NCBI GenBank assembly: GCA_964017045.1
Contig: OZ024809.1
Coordinates: 8,517,012-8,581,011 of the forward strand
DNA from: Omphiscola glabra
Lineage: Eukaryota > Mollusca > Gastropoda > Lymnaeidae
Length of the DNA stretch: 64,000 bases
Direction of reading: 5' to 3'
Numbering within the stretch: position 1 is the stretch's first letter; each line of letters starts with the position of its first letter. Made by a program: the position numbers and the translations under genes. The notes beneath the pieces were generated by a model. It was given only the letters and a program-made list of their open reading frames with translations. It searched no databases and was not told the DNA's origin. Shown here one piece after another: positions 1-11,409 of the stretch.

Positions 1-246
1 CGAGTCTTGGGGACAGAAAAATACGCGCGTCTGCGGAGTAGCGAAGCTGTCGAATGGGTGAATAGACAGAGAGAATTTCGGTTAGATAGGAAGGGCAGGA
101 ATTGGAGAAAAAGTTGTGGCACAGAACAGAGAGTTTATAGTCAATCCGTGCTTGTACAGGGAGCCAATGAAATGAATGAAGTAGTGGTGTGACGTGATCA
201 CGTTTTTTTGTCTTTAGAACTAGCCTAGCAGCTGAGTTTTAAACCT
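1..246 (-). mobile_element. LINE 3' coding fragment, cut by the window edge
   Basis: The reverse strand matches the segment at about 37860-38115 almost base for base, including the stretch around cgtgatcacgtcacacc and the LINE peptide NSAARLV region. It is a second copy of the same non-LTR retrotransposon reverse-transcriptase C-terminal region, lying in the opposite orientation. Similarity stops at about 246, where a (TA)n tract begins, so the copy is 5'-truncated there and continues off the left edge of the window. The open frame on the + strand at 7-192 is antisense to the element and should not be taken as a gene. Confidence 0.75.
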
Positions 247-302
<56 letters not shown>

Positions 303-309
303 TATATAT
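247..309. repeat. (TA)n microsatellite
   Basis: An almost pure TA tract with occasional AAATA interruptions. It directly abuts the truncated end of the LINE fragment at 1-246. Confidence 0.95.
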
Positions 310-537
310 GAGATCTGATTGCTGGCCAACAAACAGACAGAATGACAGTCTGACTTATGGTAGACGACCGAAAGCCTAAATCCCTTTCGGCCGAAACCGA
401 CAAACAACCGAAAGTTATTTTTCTATTTAAACCGAAACCGAAACTACGCCGAAAATGATCATACGGCAATTTTCGGTCCCTGTAGGCGAAATTCGATCAT
501 CCTCTAGTATAGAGACATAGAGTGTCCCCTTTCTTAT
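310..537. other. Non-coding, with ccgaaac motif cluster
   Basis: Between about 365 and 475 the motif ccgaaac or its inverse ttcggt recurs several times on both strands, giving potential for hairpins. I recognise no gene. The clustered motif could be a decayed DNA-transposon end, but no target-site duplication was found. Confidence 0.4.
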
Positions 538-650
538 GTTTGCTCTATGGTTTCACATATTCTATGTTTGCTATATGGTTTCACATATACTATGTTTGCT
601 ATATGGTTTCACCTATTCTATGTTTGCTATATGGTTCACATATTCTCTAT
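538..650. repeat. 28-bp tandem repeat, 4 copies
   Basis: Four near-identical head-to-tail units built on tttgctatatggtttcaca, the last one slightly shortened. Confidence 0.9.
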
Positions 651-689
651 TCTAATAAAAATCAAATTCGTGTCTCCTGGTCGCTGACT

Positions 690-960
690 GAAAAATAAGT
701 CCTGAATATTAGTATAAATAGCTAAATAATTCGCTGACCTATTTAACAAGTTACTGACCTATATAGCTTAGTCCTGAACTATATAAAAAATGCTGACCTA
801 TACAGCTAAGTAAGTATCCATATAGCTAAGTGCTGACCTATGTAGCTTAGTGATGACCTATATAGCGAATTGAAGACTATAAAGTTTAGTGCTGATCTAG
901 ACAGAAAATTCTGACCTACATAGCAAAGTACCGACCTATATAGCTAGTGCTTTGTAGGTT
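690..960. repeat. Degenerate ~21-bp tandem repeat
   Basis: About a dozen diverged units with the core gctgacctatatagcta. Point changes in nearly every copy suggest an old array. Confidence 0.8.
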
Positions 961-1571
961 AGTCATAAAGAAAGTTCATTTATCACGATAGATCAGCCAT
1001 CAAGAAAGGCATTTTATCACGATATATAGGTCCCTATGGTAATATAGTAATCTTTAAATTTTATATTGGAATAATAATGGATAAATGAGATGGTTTAAGA
1101 ACTAAACATTCACATTATGACTGCATAGATCCGTTGATCAATGTGGGAGGGGAAAAGATGAATGAAAGTGAGCAAGAGCGAGTGAAACACCGGAGAAGGG
1201 TGAAATAGAAAAGGAGAGATTGAGGGGGGGGGGAACCATATTTGATTAGCCGGGTTAGTTTGCACTGTCTTCCTGTTCCCTCCTATTTTTGTGGTCGTCT
1301 GCTGGTCTCTTTACGGCGGTCTCTTCGATCTCCGATACCACGACGCGGCCAAGAGTTGTGTCCGTTCGTTGGGAGGCGCTCTTGGCCATTGCTGTGTGCT
1401 TGTCCCCTCATCCATACGGGACAGCCACCGACTGCAGAGGGTGAGCAGTTTAGCCATATGTACATTTACTAACAAGGTGCAAATCAAATCTCTGTGTACA
1501 ACAAAACATACGTCATATTGGGTTCTCACATTATAACATAAATACAAAACTATAGCATCTATAAATAAGAG
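961..1571. other. Single-copy sequence without recognisable gene
   Basis: Short overlapping open frames occur on both strands around 1242-1547 but resemble no protein family I know. There is a poly-G run near 1225. No splice-flanked exon was found. Confidence 0.5.
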
Positions 1572-1960
1572 TTGTTATGTGTACATCTTCCACTCTACTA
1601 CTGCTCTGTGTACAGCTTTCTCATCTACCACTGCCACGTGTGCATCTTCCTCATCTACCACTGCTCCGTGTACAGCTTCCTCATCTACCACTGCTCCGTG
1701 TACAACTTCCTCATCTACCACTGCTCCGTGTACAGCTTCCTCATCTACCACTGTTCCATGTACAAATTCCTCATCTACCACTGCTCCGTGTACAACTTCC
1801 TCATCTACCACTGCTCCGTGTACAGCTTCCTCATCTATCACTGCTCCGTGTACAACTTCCTCATCTACCACGGATCCGTGTACAACTTCCTCATCTACCA
1901 CTGCTCCGTGTACAGCTTCCTCATCTGCCACTGCTCCTCTCCGTGTACAACTTTCTCCTC
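1572..1960. repeat. 30-bp minisatellite, about 12 copies
   Basis: Tandem units with the core ccactgctccgtgtaca, each 30 bp. Since 30 is divisible by 3, all three forward frames and a reverse frame stay open as 10-residue repeats. These frames are by-products of the array. Confidence 0.95.
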
Positions 1961-2093
1961 ATCCACTGCTCTGGGTATGTCTTATCCTTACTGATTCCTT
2001 TGAAGATCATTATTTATTCATTGACGTCTCTTGATTGGCTTCTTGGGCTGTTGCTCTCTCATGGTGGGATGGGTAAGGAGGGAAGATGCTGGA

Positions 2094-2640
2094 GGTTTGG
2101 AGAGGATAGAGGGTTGGAGGTGTAGGAAGGTGTGAAGGGATAGGAAGGTTTGAAGGGATAGGAAGGTTGGAGGGGGTTGAAAGGTTGGATAAATAAATAG
2201 TGGAACGAGATATCTTGAAGGGGGGAAAGGGGGTTGGGGGGAATAAGTTTGGAGGGGTAAAGAGGTTTTGAGGGGTAAAGAGGTTTTGAGGGGTAAAGAG
2301 GTTTTGAGGGGTAAAGAGGTTTGGAGGGGTAAAGAGGTTTTGGGGGGTAAAGAGGTTTTGAGGGGTAAAGAGGTTTGGAGGGGTAAAGAGGTTTGGAGGG
2401 GTAAAGAGGTTTGGAGGGGTAAAGAGGTTTGGAAGGGTAAAGAGGTTTGGAGGGGTAAAGAGGTTTGGAGGGGTAAAGAGGTTGGAGTGAAGAAAGAGGG
2501 TTAGAGTGAAGAGAGAGGGTTGGAATGGGGAAAGAGGGTCGGAATGGAGAAAGAGGGTTAGAGTGGGGAAAGATGATTTGAAAGGGGCGGGGGATGGTTG
2601 GAGGACATTAAGGGTTAGATTGGAAAGAGAGTTGGAGGTT
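2094..2640. repeat. 18-bp G-rich minisatellite
   Basis: The best part (2255-2490) has about 13 units of gaggggtaaagaggtttg. A diverged version (gaaggtttgaagggata) precedes it at 2120-2180, and related degenerate units follow to about 2640. The strand is strongly purine-biased, almost free of C. Confidence 0.92.
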
Positions 2641-2909
2641 GTAACAGACCGTGTTAATCATGCAAATGACACATATTTTTCACACGACACTCATATTTAT
2701 TCTCACGACACAACGGTGTAGTGATATTATACGAAGAATGAATAATACGAGAAAAAGGAACTATTTTCTGTAGCGGAAGAAGAATTCATGTTTTTTTTTT
2801 TTAAGAAGAGCGAGAGTGAAGGTGATAAGGAAGGTGAATCTGAGGAGAACTTATTGAATTTCTCAATGGATTTATTGAAATAATATTAGATGGAGTATTA
2901 TTGAACATG

Positions 2910-2941
<32 letters not shown>

Positions 2942-4239
2942 TATATCACTGCATTGCAACTATGATTGTGGTACAACGTCATTCTTATAACAAGAAATTA
3001 TTTGACATATTTAGTATATGACGAGAAAAGGTCTTAGGCAGGCACATTGAGCAGTTAAGTATTAACAACACAATTCTCTAAAAGAAAAATATTCATGTTG
3101 GTTTATTGAGCTCGAGACCACAAAGGCCAATTACTGTTATTCTCTATTCAATAAGCTAACGGTTTTAATACAAAAAATTACGGTACAATTTTTACTGAAA
3201 ACACACCCATTAATTAATTTTTGTATTAAAATAAACCAGAAAAATATAAGGACATAGTGTCATGAAAGTGAAAGTCATATAAGTCATAGTATTCCCCGCC
3301 ATCAAATAGATCGTTTTGACTTCTAATTACACTGGGGGGGGCACGTGTTCCGGCGAACCCTTTCGTGGTGTCACCAGAGGGGCCCCCCATGAAAAGAGTA
3401 CAGCAAGCCCTAACGGAATTTGTCCCGTTCAAACGGCAGAACCCGGGCAAACACTGACCAAACACTGGCCAGATACTGGCTAAGTGAGCTGATCAGATGC
3501 GCGCGCAGCTCTCACGACAAGACACGCGCGGGAGCCAGCCGAAACCGTCCGCGACAAGTTGGGCTTACAAAGCACGCAGCGCATTAACGCGATTAGTGCT
3601 CGCTTGGAGGAGAAAACAAAAAGAGCGCCTTGGACTATTTGAGAGACTCACCAAGAAAGGTAATATCATGTATGTCTTAGTCTTGTTGGCTCGTTCAATT
3701 TGTTGAAAAAAGTCTTTTCAATTACAGTTCACTATGTTGTTTTTCTATCGTTGCCATTTTCAAGTGACATTATTTGAGGATCTGTATAAATTAATTTAGT
3801 TACAGTTATGGCTCGGAATAAAATAGTAATTGTTATGCATTCTAAAATTTAAAACAAAGCAGATATTAGTGTTTTGAAAAATTAAAATGGAAGGCGATGT
3901 TTTGCATTTGGTTGAATTTTAATGATGTGGTATACAACATGTTTGAATTGAATCCTTCTTTTGTATGTTGAACATTGGAAAAAGCAATAAATCATAAAAA
4001 CACGAGCTTTTCCCCTACTCTCTACGTCAACGTGAACATTATGGTTTGGGGGGGGGGCGGCAATGTTGAAACAAAAGATATAACATAGAACAAAAACAAA
4101 ATTAAACTGTTGACGTGTGAATGTATGGCTAAAATGCTGTGTCCAGTGGTCGTCCAAGATAAAATCTCCAGAAGTTATCACTAATTGGTGCGTTGTATAT
4201 AAAGGTTTGTTACTTGGTAGCCATTTTCGGCATGTTATT
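2641..4239. other. Mostly single-copy; CpG-rich patch at 3480-3680
   Basis: There is a (TA)n tract at about 2911-2945 and a poly-T run near 2790. The segment 3480-3680 is locally rich in CpG (gatgcgcgcgcagctc and following). It contains an open stretch from 3497 that meets a possible donor (gaaag/gtaata) near 3660. I recognise no protein there, and a promoter or first exon is only a possibility. Confidence 0.4.
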
Positions 4240-4332
4240 TCATATATATAATAATAATAAAGTTTATTTGAAAAATCACGCTTCATACCCAAAGGCTCGA
4301 AGCGCGGTACAAAGTCAAATCTAGGAGATCAT
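4240..4332 (-). mobile_element. LINE 3' tail
   Basis: On the reverse strand this reads like a typical LINE terminus: a stretch around ttgtaccgcgcttcgagcc, then aataaact and a run of TTA/ATT triplets as tail. No coding part is attached. It is bounded on the other side by a (TA)n tract, so this would be a very short, 5'-truncated insertion. Family assignment is not possible from the tail alone. Confidence 0.5.
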
Positions 4333-4362
4333 AGCTATATATATATATATATATATATATAC
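4333..4362. repeat. (TA)n microsatellite
   Basis: A pure TA tract next to the truncated LINE tail. Confidence 0.95.
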
Positions 4363-4924
4363 AAGTTGATGCCACCACGACACTCGTTAATTTGTTTTAA
4401 CAGAACAACTGTATTTCGATAGTGATCCAATGCCTGAACCGATTTTTCTTTTTTATTTTTTTGATGACGTCATCTCGGGTCTATTGGGGATATAAACCTT
4501 TGGGAGTACACGAGCTATAAAAATAAAACGGCCTCTCTCTAACAATCATGAGATCCAATTTCAAGTAGCCGTTTAGTTTCCCCCACCGCTGACAGAGGCA
4601 CGAAATGTTGTAGCTGAGCACCTCACTTTTGTCAGCCTCCAGTAGAATATCGCCATCGCTTATGGAATTTTAAACTCTCTAATCGCTGACTCCGTTTTTA
4701 CTTTGCCGATTACGTGACAATAACCGCTGTAAACTGTATGCTTTGAGAGTATATCGATTCCCAGTTTATTTTTAGTTGAAATGCAGTCCTAATACGCAGG
4801 CTTAAAAAAGAGAATCAATGCTCCTCAAGCTAACAACAAGGCAGGTGTTAGGGCGTTTTATACGGATACATGGATTGGTTGTAAATTAACAGATTTAAAA
4901 AAAAAACAACAAAAAAACGTTTTA
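4363..4924. other. Single-copy sequence, nothing recognised
   Basis: It contains a tgatgacgtcat palindrome near 4463 and an A-rich patch near 4890-4930. No exon-like segment was found. Confidence 0.45.
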
Positions 4925-5090
4925 AAAAAATAATGAGTTCATCCAATGTCTTGTGGTGAATTAATGAGGTTACGACTCACGATAAAATAATGAGGTCATC
5001 CAAGGTCTTGTGATAAATTATTGAGGACATGCCATGTCTCACGATAATATAACGAGGTCATCAAATGTCTTGTGATAAAATAAAGAATGC
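4925..5090. repeat. ~43-bp degenerate tandem repeat, 4 copies
   Basis: Units with the core aatgaggtcatccaa and tcttgtgataaa, diverged from one another. Confidence 0.8.
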
Positions 5091-5639
5091 CGTCCAGAAA
5101 GTTGTTTGTGTCCAATAGGGTTAGGGAAACGATTTATTGACAAACAATTCTAATATTTCCGGAAGTCATTGGCGGTGTTTTACTTCCCGATTTGTTGGGG
5201 TCAAACAGGAGGTCAGATCAGAGCGCCCTGGCAGACGGGAGACCAGTTGATTGGATCAAGTCTATTACAGACAGATGGCAGACAAGACGGCAAACTTCAT
5301 CCCCCCACCCTCTGGTCCACATGACGTTGCACATGGTTGCCTAATAGAGGGTTCATTGACAATATGGTTTAGCTTTGATAGCACTGTCATTAACCATGAT
5401 CGGAATGCGCAGTTCTCGACTCCACACATTGTTTCGTCGTAGGGCAGACTACGATTGAGATTTAAAACATCGATTCCATAATAATCGATTCCAAATGAGT
5501 GTACGACTCAACTCGGATTTCCGGAAGTAGAGCAAACCAATTTAGCCATGTAATAAATTTAACGAACTGTAGCTCTAATTAAAAACAGAATTTCTAAGAA
5601 AATGTGAGGAAGTCCTAGATTGCAGCCAACTACAGAATG
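5091..5639. other. Single-copy sequence, nothing recognised
   Basis: A 63-codon open frame at 5251-5442 has no recognisable similarity or splice context. Confidence 0.4.
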
Positions 5640-6095
5640 CAACGCTTGAATCTTTCTAACACAAATGCCGGATATCTGTGTTACATCACAGACTCTGGAG
5701 ATCTGTGTTATACCACAGACGCTGGAGATCTGTGTTGCACCACAGACGCCAGAGATATGTGTTACATCACAGACGTAAGAGATCTGTGCAACATCACAGA
5801 CGCCACAGATCTGTTTTTGCATCACATACGTAAGAGATCTGTGTTCCACCACAGACGCCAGAGATCTGTGTTACATCATAGACGTAGGAGATCTGTGTTC
5901 CACCACAGACGCCGGAGATCTATGTTACATCACAGACGTAAGAGATCTGTGTTCCACCACAGACGCCGGAGATCTGTGTTACATCACAGACGCCAGAGAT
6001 CTGTGTTACATCACAGACGCCGGAGATCTGTGTTGCATCACAGACGCCAGAGAACTGTGTTACATCACTGACGCCAAATATCTGTGTTCCAAGTG
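5640..6095. repeat. 27-bp minisatellite, about 16 copies
   Basis: Units containing gagatctgtgttacatcaca followed by gacgcc. The unit carries an internal near-palindrome (tgtg-n-caca) and a BglII-type agatct palindrome. Being 27 bp, it keeps a frame open as a 9-residue arginine/histidine-rich repeat, which I regard as spurious. Confidence 0.95.
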
Positions 6096-6389
6096 GATTC
6101 CGTTTCTAATGTTTGACCAATTCTACATGGCTCTTCATCTGTGCTCGGGAATCCAGCGTTGCCCGGGAAAAGGAGGTCAATGGTTGGCGTCATCAAGTTA
6201 TCACCTCGCATGTTATCTTAACCGTTTACCCCCCCCCCCACCCCCATCCCTAAAAAACAAAAAAATGGAGTTCCCGAAACTTCTCCCACCCAAAACAAAA
6301 TGTCTACGGGGCGCATTGTTTGTGACCAGGGCAACTGATTGGTTATAACGTCAAACTCTGGTCACGAATTTTTAAATAACCCAACGTTT
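6096..6389. other. Single-copy sequence with poly-C tract
   Basis: A poly-C run lies at about 6231-6245. No gene was recognised. Confidence 0.45.
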
Positions 6390-6795
6390 TTTACTAAGTC
6401 CTGTTGGCGTCACAAAGTTTTCTAAAAGTCCATTTGGCGTCACATAGTTTTTTTATTAAACCCATTTGGCGTCACAAAGTGTTTTAAAAGTCCAGTTTGC
6501 GTCACAAATTATTTTTATTAAGCCCATTTGGCGTCACAAAGCTTTTTAAAAGTCCAGTTTGCGTCACAAATTATTTTTATTAAGTCCATTTGGCGTCATA
6601 AAGTTTTTTTATTGAGTCCAGTTGGCGTCACAAAGTTTTTGTACTAAGTCCAGTTGGCGTCACAAAGTTTTTATACTAAGTCCAGTTGGCGTCACAAAGC
6701 TTTTTACTAAGTCCAGTTGGCGTCACAAAGTTTTTTACTAAGTCCAGTATGCGTCACAAAGTTTTTTGTACTAAGTCCATTCGGCGTCATCTAAC
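6390..6795. repeat. ~31-bp minisatellite, about 13 copies
   Basis: Units with the core agtccagttggcgtcacaaa followed by a variable T-run. The length of the T-run varies between copies. Confidence 0.93.
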
Positions 6796-6974
6796 ATTTG
6801 TGTCAAACGCGTATATAAATAGAAGCATTGATCACTTGGGAAGCTGCTTTAATGTTGACCACAAACCATCATTTCAATTCGTTTCTTGCGGGCCATCCAG
6901 TGACGTCATGACGCCTTCGGCCTGTCAACACTGTTGTTAAGGGCGAACCAGCCGGGGTTGTCGGATATGACCAA

Positions 6975-7425
6975 ATCGGAGAATGAAGGGCGTACATTTT
7001 AACACCAGAGGGCGTATTTTTAACACCATAGGGCGTGTATTTTAACACTGAAGGGCGTACATTTTAACACCAGAGCTCAAATATTTTAACACTAGAGGGC
7101 GCACATTTCAACACCAGAGGGCATGTAGTTTAACACTAGAGGGCGCACATTTCAACACCAGAGGGCATTTAGTTTAACACTAGAGGGCGCACATTTCAAC
7201 ACCAGAGGGCATGTAGTTTAACACTAGAGGGCGCACATTTCAACACCAGAGGGCATGTAGTTTAACACTAGAGGGCGCACATTTCAACACCAGAGGGGAT
7301 GTAGTTTAACACTAGAGGGCGCGCATTTTAACACCAGAGGGCGTATAATTTAAAACTAGAGGGCGCATATGTTAACACCAGAGGGCATGTAATTTAAAAC
7401 CAGAGGGCGCATATTTTAAAGCTAA
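6975..7425. repeat. 22-bp / 44-bp dimeric minisatellite
   Basis: About 20 units of a 22-bp motif (acaccagagggc...). In the middle two alternating variants form a 44-bp dimer that has been amplified as a block, a small higher-order structure. Confidence 0.93.
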
Positions 7426-7597
7426 TGGACGCTGACAGAATTTAAGATGCACAGTCCAATTAAAAGCTGAGACGCCCACACTTGGCAAAGGACGTCACAC
7501 AAGAGTTACGCTCAGTTCACACGATCACATTTTCGTCAAACTTTCTTCAAATTTGATCGTGTGAGCTTAGCATTATCAAATTCCAATTCTTGTAAAG

Positions 7598-8119
7598 CAG
7601 AGGTCCCCAATTTTTTCGGTCTCGTAGACCAGCTGCCATGATTTTCGGTTTTGGGTAGACCCCTTGCTTAACTGATATTGATTTTTGGCAAATTCATTAA
7701 CTACAAATGTACTATTGACAGCCGATATAGTGCTACTTACTTATAAAGATTTAAATTTATATTAATATATCAGAAAATATACCTAATAACTTAAATTTTA
7801 ATATGATTCTTCATCACGTTTCATGAACATTTATGTTTTTACATTTTTTACTTTATATATACTTTTATAATGTATGTAGGAAGATATATGTCTTTACATT
7901 TTAAGGTAATATTATGTAAAAAAATAGGTACTATCTGTGGTGTGATGATTATACCATTCATGGAATGCCAAAGTAGAAGTCACGACCTGCTTACATGAGA
8001 TCCACTATCGTTGACCCCTTTTTTTAATTTCATGAACCCCCAATTTTTTGGGTGACATGGACCCCTTCAAAGTTACCGTCGACCCTGGGGGTCGATATAG
8101 AACACTTTGATAATCACTG
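7598..8119. mobile_element. hAT-like non-autonomous DNA transposon
   Basis: The 522-bp element begins CAGAGGTCCCCAA and ends, read inward from the other side, CAGTGATTATCAAAG. These are imperfect inverted termini of the CAG...CTG kind typical of hAT elements. It is flanked by an 8-bp target-site duplication with one mismatch: ttgtaaag at 7590-7597 and ttgtaaac at 8120-8127. The interior is AT-rich with no transposase remnant, so it would be mobilised only in trans, and the diverged ends suggest an old copy. Confidence 0.7.
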
Positions 8120-8127
8120 TTGTAAAC

Positions 8128-8689
8128 ATGTCTACAAGTCCATAACTGTAAGAAGTTTTTGGCCCTAAACCCTATTTTAAAGATGACCCAAAAATCTCCG
8201 TCCTGGGCATCACACAAAGTAAACCAAATCTTTTATGCGTCTTTATGGTGACCTCGTTTTTCGGCGGTTGGGATTTTTTGCGTGTGTGTGTGTTTTGCTG
8301 TTGCTGACATCCTAAACATCTTCTTGATAGATATTTAAATAGTCCGTATAGAAATTAACGTGTCTGTGGTTTTCTCATAACTGAGCACCCCGACACCTCA
8401 CGTGACTGGTGCTAGGTAGTGCTTGGTGTCATTAGTGTTTGATGGGTAGGTATTGCTCTCGTCATTTCCGGTCTCCACTTGTGCAGGTGGAGTGTCAACG
8501 GTTGGCCGTCTTCCAGGTGTCTGCTCTTGTTTCAGCGAGGGGGGGGGGGCGAGATGTGGTTGAGATGGGAGTGAGAGGGGGCAAGAGGGTCAGAGGGGGG
8601 TTAGTGTAAGGGGTCATAATATTATACAAGCCAAAACAAACTTCTAGTTTTGAAAAAACAATTGTTTTCACTTTCAACGCAGCTCAATA
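8128..8689. other. Single-copy sequence, nothing recognised
   Basis: It holds a short (GT)n tract at about 8282-8294 and a poly-G run near 8541. No coding segment was recognised. Confidence 0.45.
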
Positions 8690-9240
8690 TACGCCTTAAA
8701 AACACCCAGTTACGTCTCGCCCCCTCACAGGCGGGCACGCCTCACCTCCTAAAGACGGGTACCCTTGCCTCCCATGCCCAAATAGGCTTCGCCACAAAAC
8801 TTGGGTTCACCTCGCAAACCCCAGCCAGGTACACATCGCAACCCTCCACGCAGGAACGCCTCACGACTTCATCTTAGTTAGCCTTGATCTTCCCTCGAGA
8901 TATACCTCACACCGCCACCTAGCTACACTACTTCGCACCCCCACCCAGGTACGCCCTGCACCCCTATCCGGATACGCCTTGCCCTCTCATCTGGGCACGC
9001 CTTGTCCCCTCACCTGGGCACGCCTCGCCCTCTCACCTGGGCACGCCTCGCCCTCTCACCTGGGCACGCCTTTTCCTCTCACCTGGGCACGCCTTGCCCT
9101 CTCACCTGGGCATGCCTTGTCCTCTCACCTGGGCACGCCTTGCCCTCTCACCTGGGCACGCCTTGCCCCTCTACCAACATTCAAGTATCCCTCCCGTACA
9201 CCCAGTAACGCCTGACCCACCCCCACCCGCCCACACCGGG
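8690..9240. repeat. 23-bp C-rich minisatellite with degenerate flanks
   Basis: Eight good units of cacctgggcacgccttgccc lie at 8980-9175. Diverged units can be followed on both sides from about 8690 to 9240, so a homogenised core sits inside an older array. Confidence 0.88.
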
Positions 9241-9548
9241 TTACGCACTAACCCCGCACCCATTCATGCCTCCCCCCCCCCCCCAAACCTACACCCAAAC
9301 CACCATTTTTTGACGGATGACACACTCTGCCACCTGGCTATGAAGACTAACGTCTATTGTGCCAGGTAGGAATGCAGGTACATGTGTGAATCCAACCTTG
9401 ACGTAGCTGGGATTTCAACATTCATGGCACGTAGAAAACTGTTTTGTGAATGTAGAATGACATGTAACAGTGGTCCGCGAAGTACCCGACATGTTTCTAA
9501 TACCGCGCAACGAGCTAGCTGGCTCAATTCATCAGTTGAGTCAGTCAA

Positions 9549-9850
9549 TAATTGAGTCTGTTATTTGTACGACTTAAGTCAGTCAATTATTGTATGATTC
9601 CAATATTATTGAGTCTGTTATTTGTACCGACTTTAATCTGTCAATTATTGAGCCTGTCAATTGTACAGACTTTACTCAGTCAATTATTGTATGATTCCAT
9701 AATTATTGAGTCTGTTATTTGTACTCACTTTAGTCAGTCAATTAATGAGTCTGTTCTTTGTACCCACTTTAGTCAGTCAATTATTAATCCTGTTAATTGT
9801 ACCAACTTTAATCAGTCAATTAAAGAGTCTGTTCTGTGTACCAACTTTAA
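9549..9850. repeat. ~39-bp degenerate tandem repeat
   Basis: About seven units with the cores gagtctgttatttgta and cagtcaattatt. Some units carry an extra ~17 bp (gtatgattccaatatt). Confidence 0.85.
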
Positions 9851-9854
9851 TAAC

Positions 9855-10246
9855 GCATGTATGTATGTATGTATGTATGTATGTATGTATGTATGTATGT
9901 ATGTATGTATGTATGTATGTATGTATGTATGTATGTATGTATGTATGTATGTATGTATGTATGTATGTATGTATGTATGTATGTATGTATGTATGTATGT
10001 ATGTATGTATGTATGTATGTATGTATGTATGTATGTATGTATGTATGTATGTATGTATGTATGTATGTATGTATGTATGTATGTATGTATGTATGTATGT
10101 ATGTAGGTATGTAGGTATGTAGGTATGTAGGTATGTAGGTATGTAGGTATGTATGTATGTATGTATGTATGTAGGTATGTATGTATGTATGTATGTAGGT
10201 ATGTAGGTATGTAGGTATGTAGGTATGTGTGTGTGTGTGTATGCAT
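9855..10246. repeat. (GTAT)n microsatellite, ~390 bp
   Basis: About 96 tetranucleotide units. They are pure GTAT to about 10104, then interspersed with GTAG variants, and end in a short (GT)n and GCAT run. Frames reading CMYV or TYIH repeats through it are spurious. It forms the microsatellite end of the element in copy B. Confidence 0.98.
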
Positions 10247-11372
10247 GCATGTATGTCTGTCCCGTATCCTTCCTACACCATTCATGCGATTGCGATGAAA
10301 CTGTGGTGAGTTGTCCACAACTCCGCACATTTTTCTGAGCCATTACAACCCTTTTAAAACATTCCGTTTTTTGGTTGTTGGCTTTAATTTCGTTTTATCC
10401 TCTTATATCAGCTTTGTAATAAATAACTTTATTATGCGCTCCTATACCATTTATAACCATGTAATACAACGTTGGTGTATAATTGTGCGCATGCCCGCAA
10501 TGGTTTCTGAATGACTACAACAATTTAAAACTATTTCGTTTTGATCCCGGGGCCCTGTGTTCGTTTTTGTCTTAAATGACCTGCATTTAGAACTTTAATT
10601 AAATAGAAATAGCGAAATTAAATTTTGCGTGTGACATAATCAGCAGGTTTCTGAAGTAATACAACTTTCTACAATAATCCGTTTGTGACCGGGGCCCTAA
10701 ATTCATTTCCCCCCTCATATTAGCTAAATTAATATAATTTTCGTCATCGTTGTGTGCACGCCCGCAAAAGGTTTCTGGATAAGTACTACCATTAAAAAAA
10801 ATAGTCCGTTTTGGGGCCGGGGGCTCTAAATTCGTTTTTTTTCCTTATATGTGCTTTGTAAATATTATTTCAAACAAAGCTATTGAATGGTGGATGGAAT
10901 TGAATCAAATACAAACTGCGATATTTCAGTTTGTATGTCACATAATATGTAGGTTTCCGAATTAGTACATCCATTTTTTGAATATTCCGTTTGGGGCCGG
11001 GGGCCCTAAATTTATTTATATGTACTAAATGAGCTATATAAATATAATTCAAAACATGGCTATTGCATAGTTGGATCAATCGCTACAAGTGTGTGTGTGG
11101 ACTAAATTTTGAAAATCCATGCTTCTGATATGGACAGCTGTGTGTGGCCTGCTCACTTCTCATATGGACATCTGTGTTTGGCCTGCTCCCTTCTCAAATG
11201 GACAGCTGTGTGTGGACTGCTCACGCTTCGAAACCCTCTAATTTATTCGAGTACTCACCAGACGGTAAAAACAAAAAGTATAAAAAAATTAAAAGACATA
11301 ATTAAAACACTAACACTAACTTTATTTCTTTGAGTGGCATTGCAACGCATGCCGAGACTCGCTGGTTAACCA
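9855..11372 (-). mobile_element. Microsatellite-ended repeat element, copy B (Helitron/pearl-like)
   Basis: On the reverse strand it starts with a terminus around gagtctcggcatgcgttgca (about 11365), followed by about five diverged copies of a ~170-bp core unit and then the (ATAC)n microsatellite at 9855-10246. Copy A at 34297-35600 has the same order in the opposite orientation, with clear base-level similarity at the terminus, in the core units (ttatatttatatagctcat motif) and just before the microsatellite. The segment at 11109-11230 is a local threefold duplication within this copy. The architecture (unique end, tandem core, microsatellite) is like molluscan pearl and other Helitron-related non-autonomous elements. 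That class assignment is inference. Confidence 0.55.
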
Positions 11373-11409
11373 ATAAAAACACTACTGCTTCAAATGTATT
11401 TTTAGTAAG

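Noticed and set aside
3480..3710. CpG-rich patch with an open frame ending at a donor-like gaaag/gtaata
   Set aside because: Could be a first exon, but no recognisable peptide, promoter element or following exon could be found.
9552..10343. Open frames made of CMYV or TYIH repeats
   Set aside because: Translations of the (GTAT)n microsatellite in different frames.
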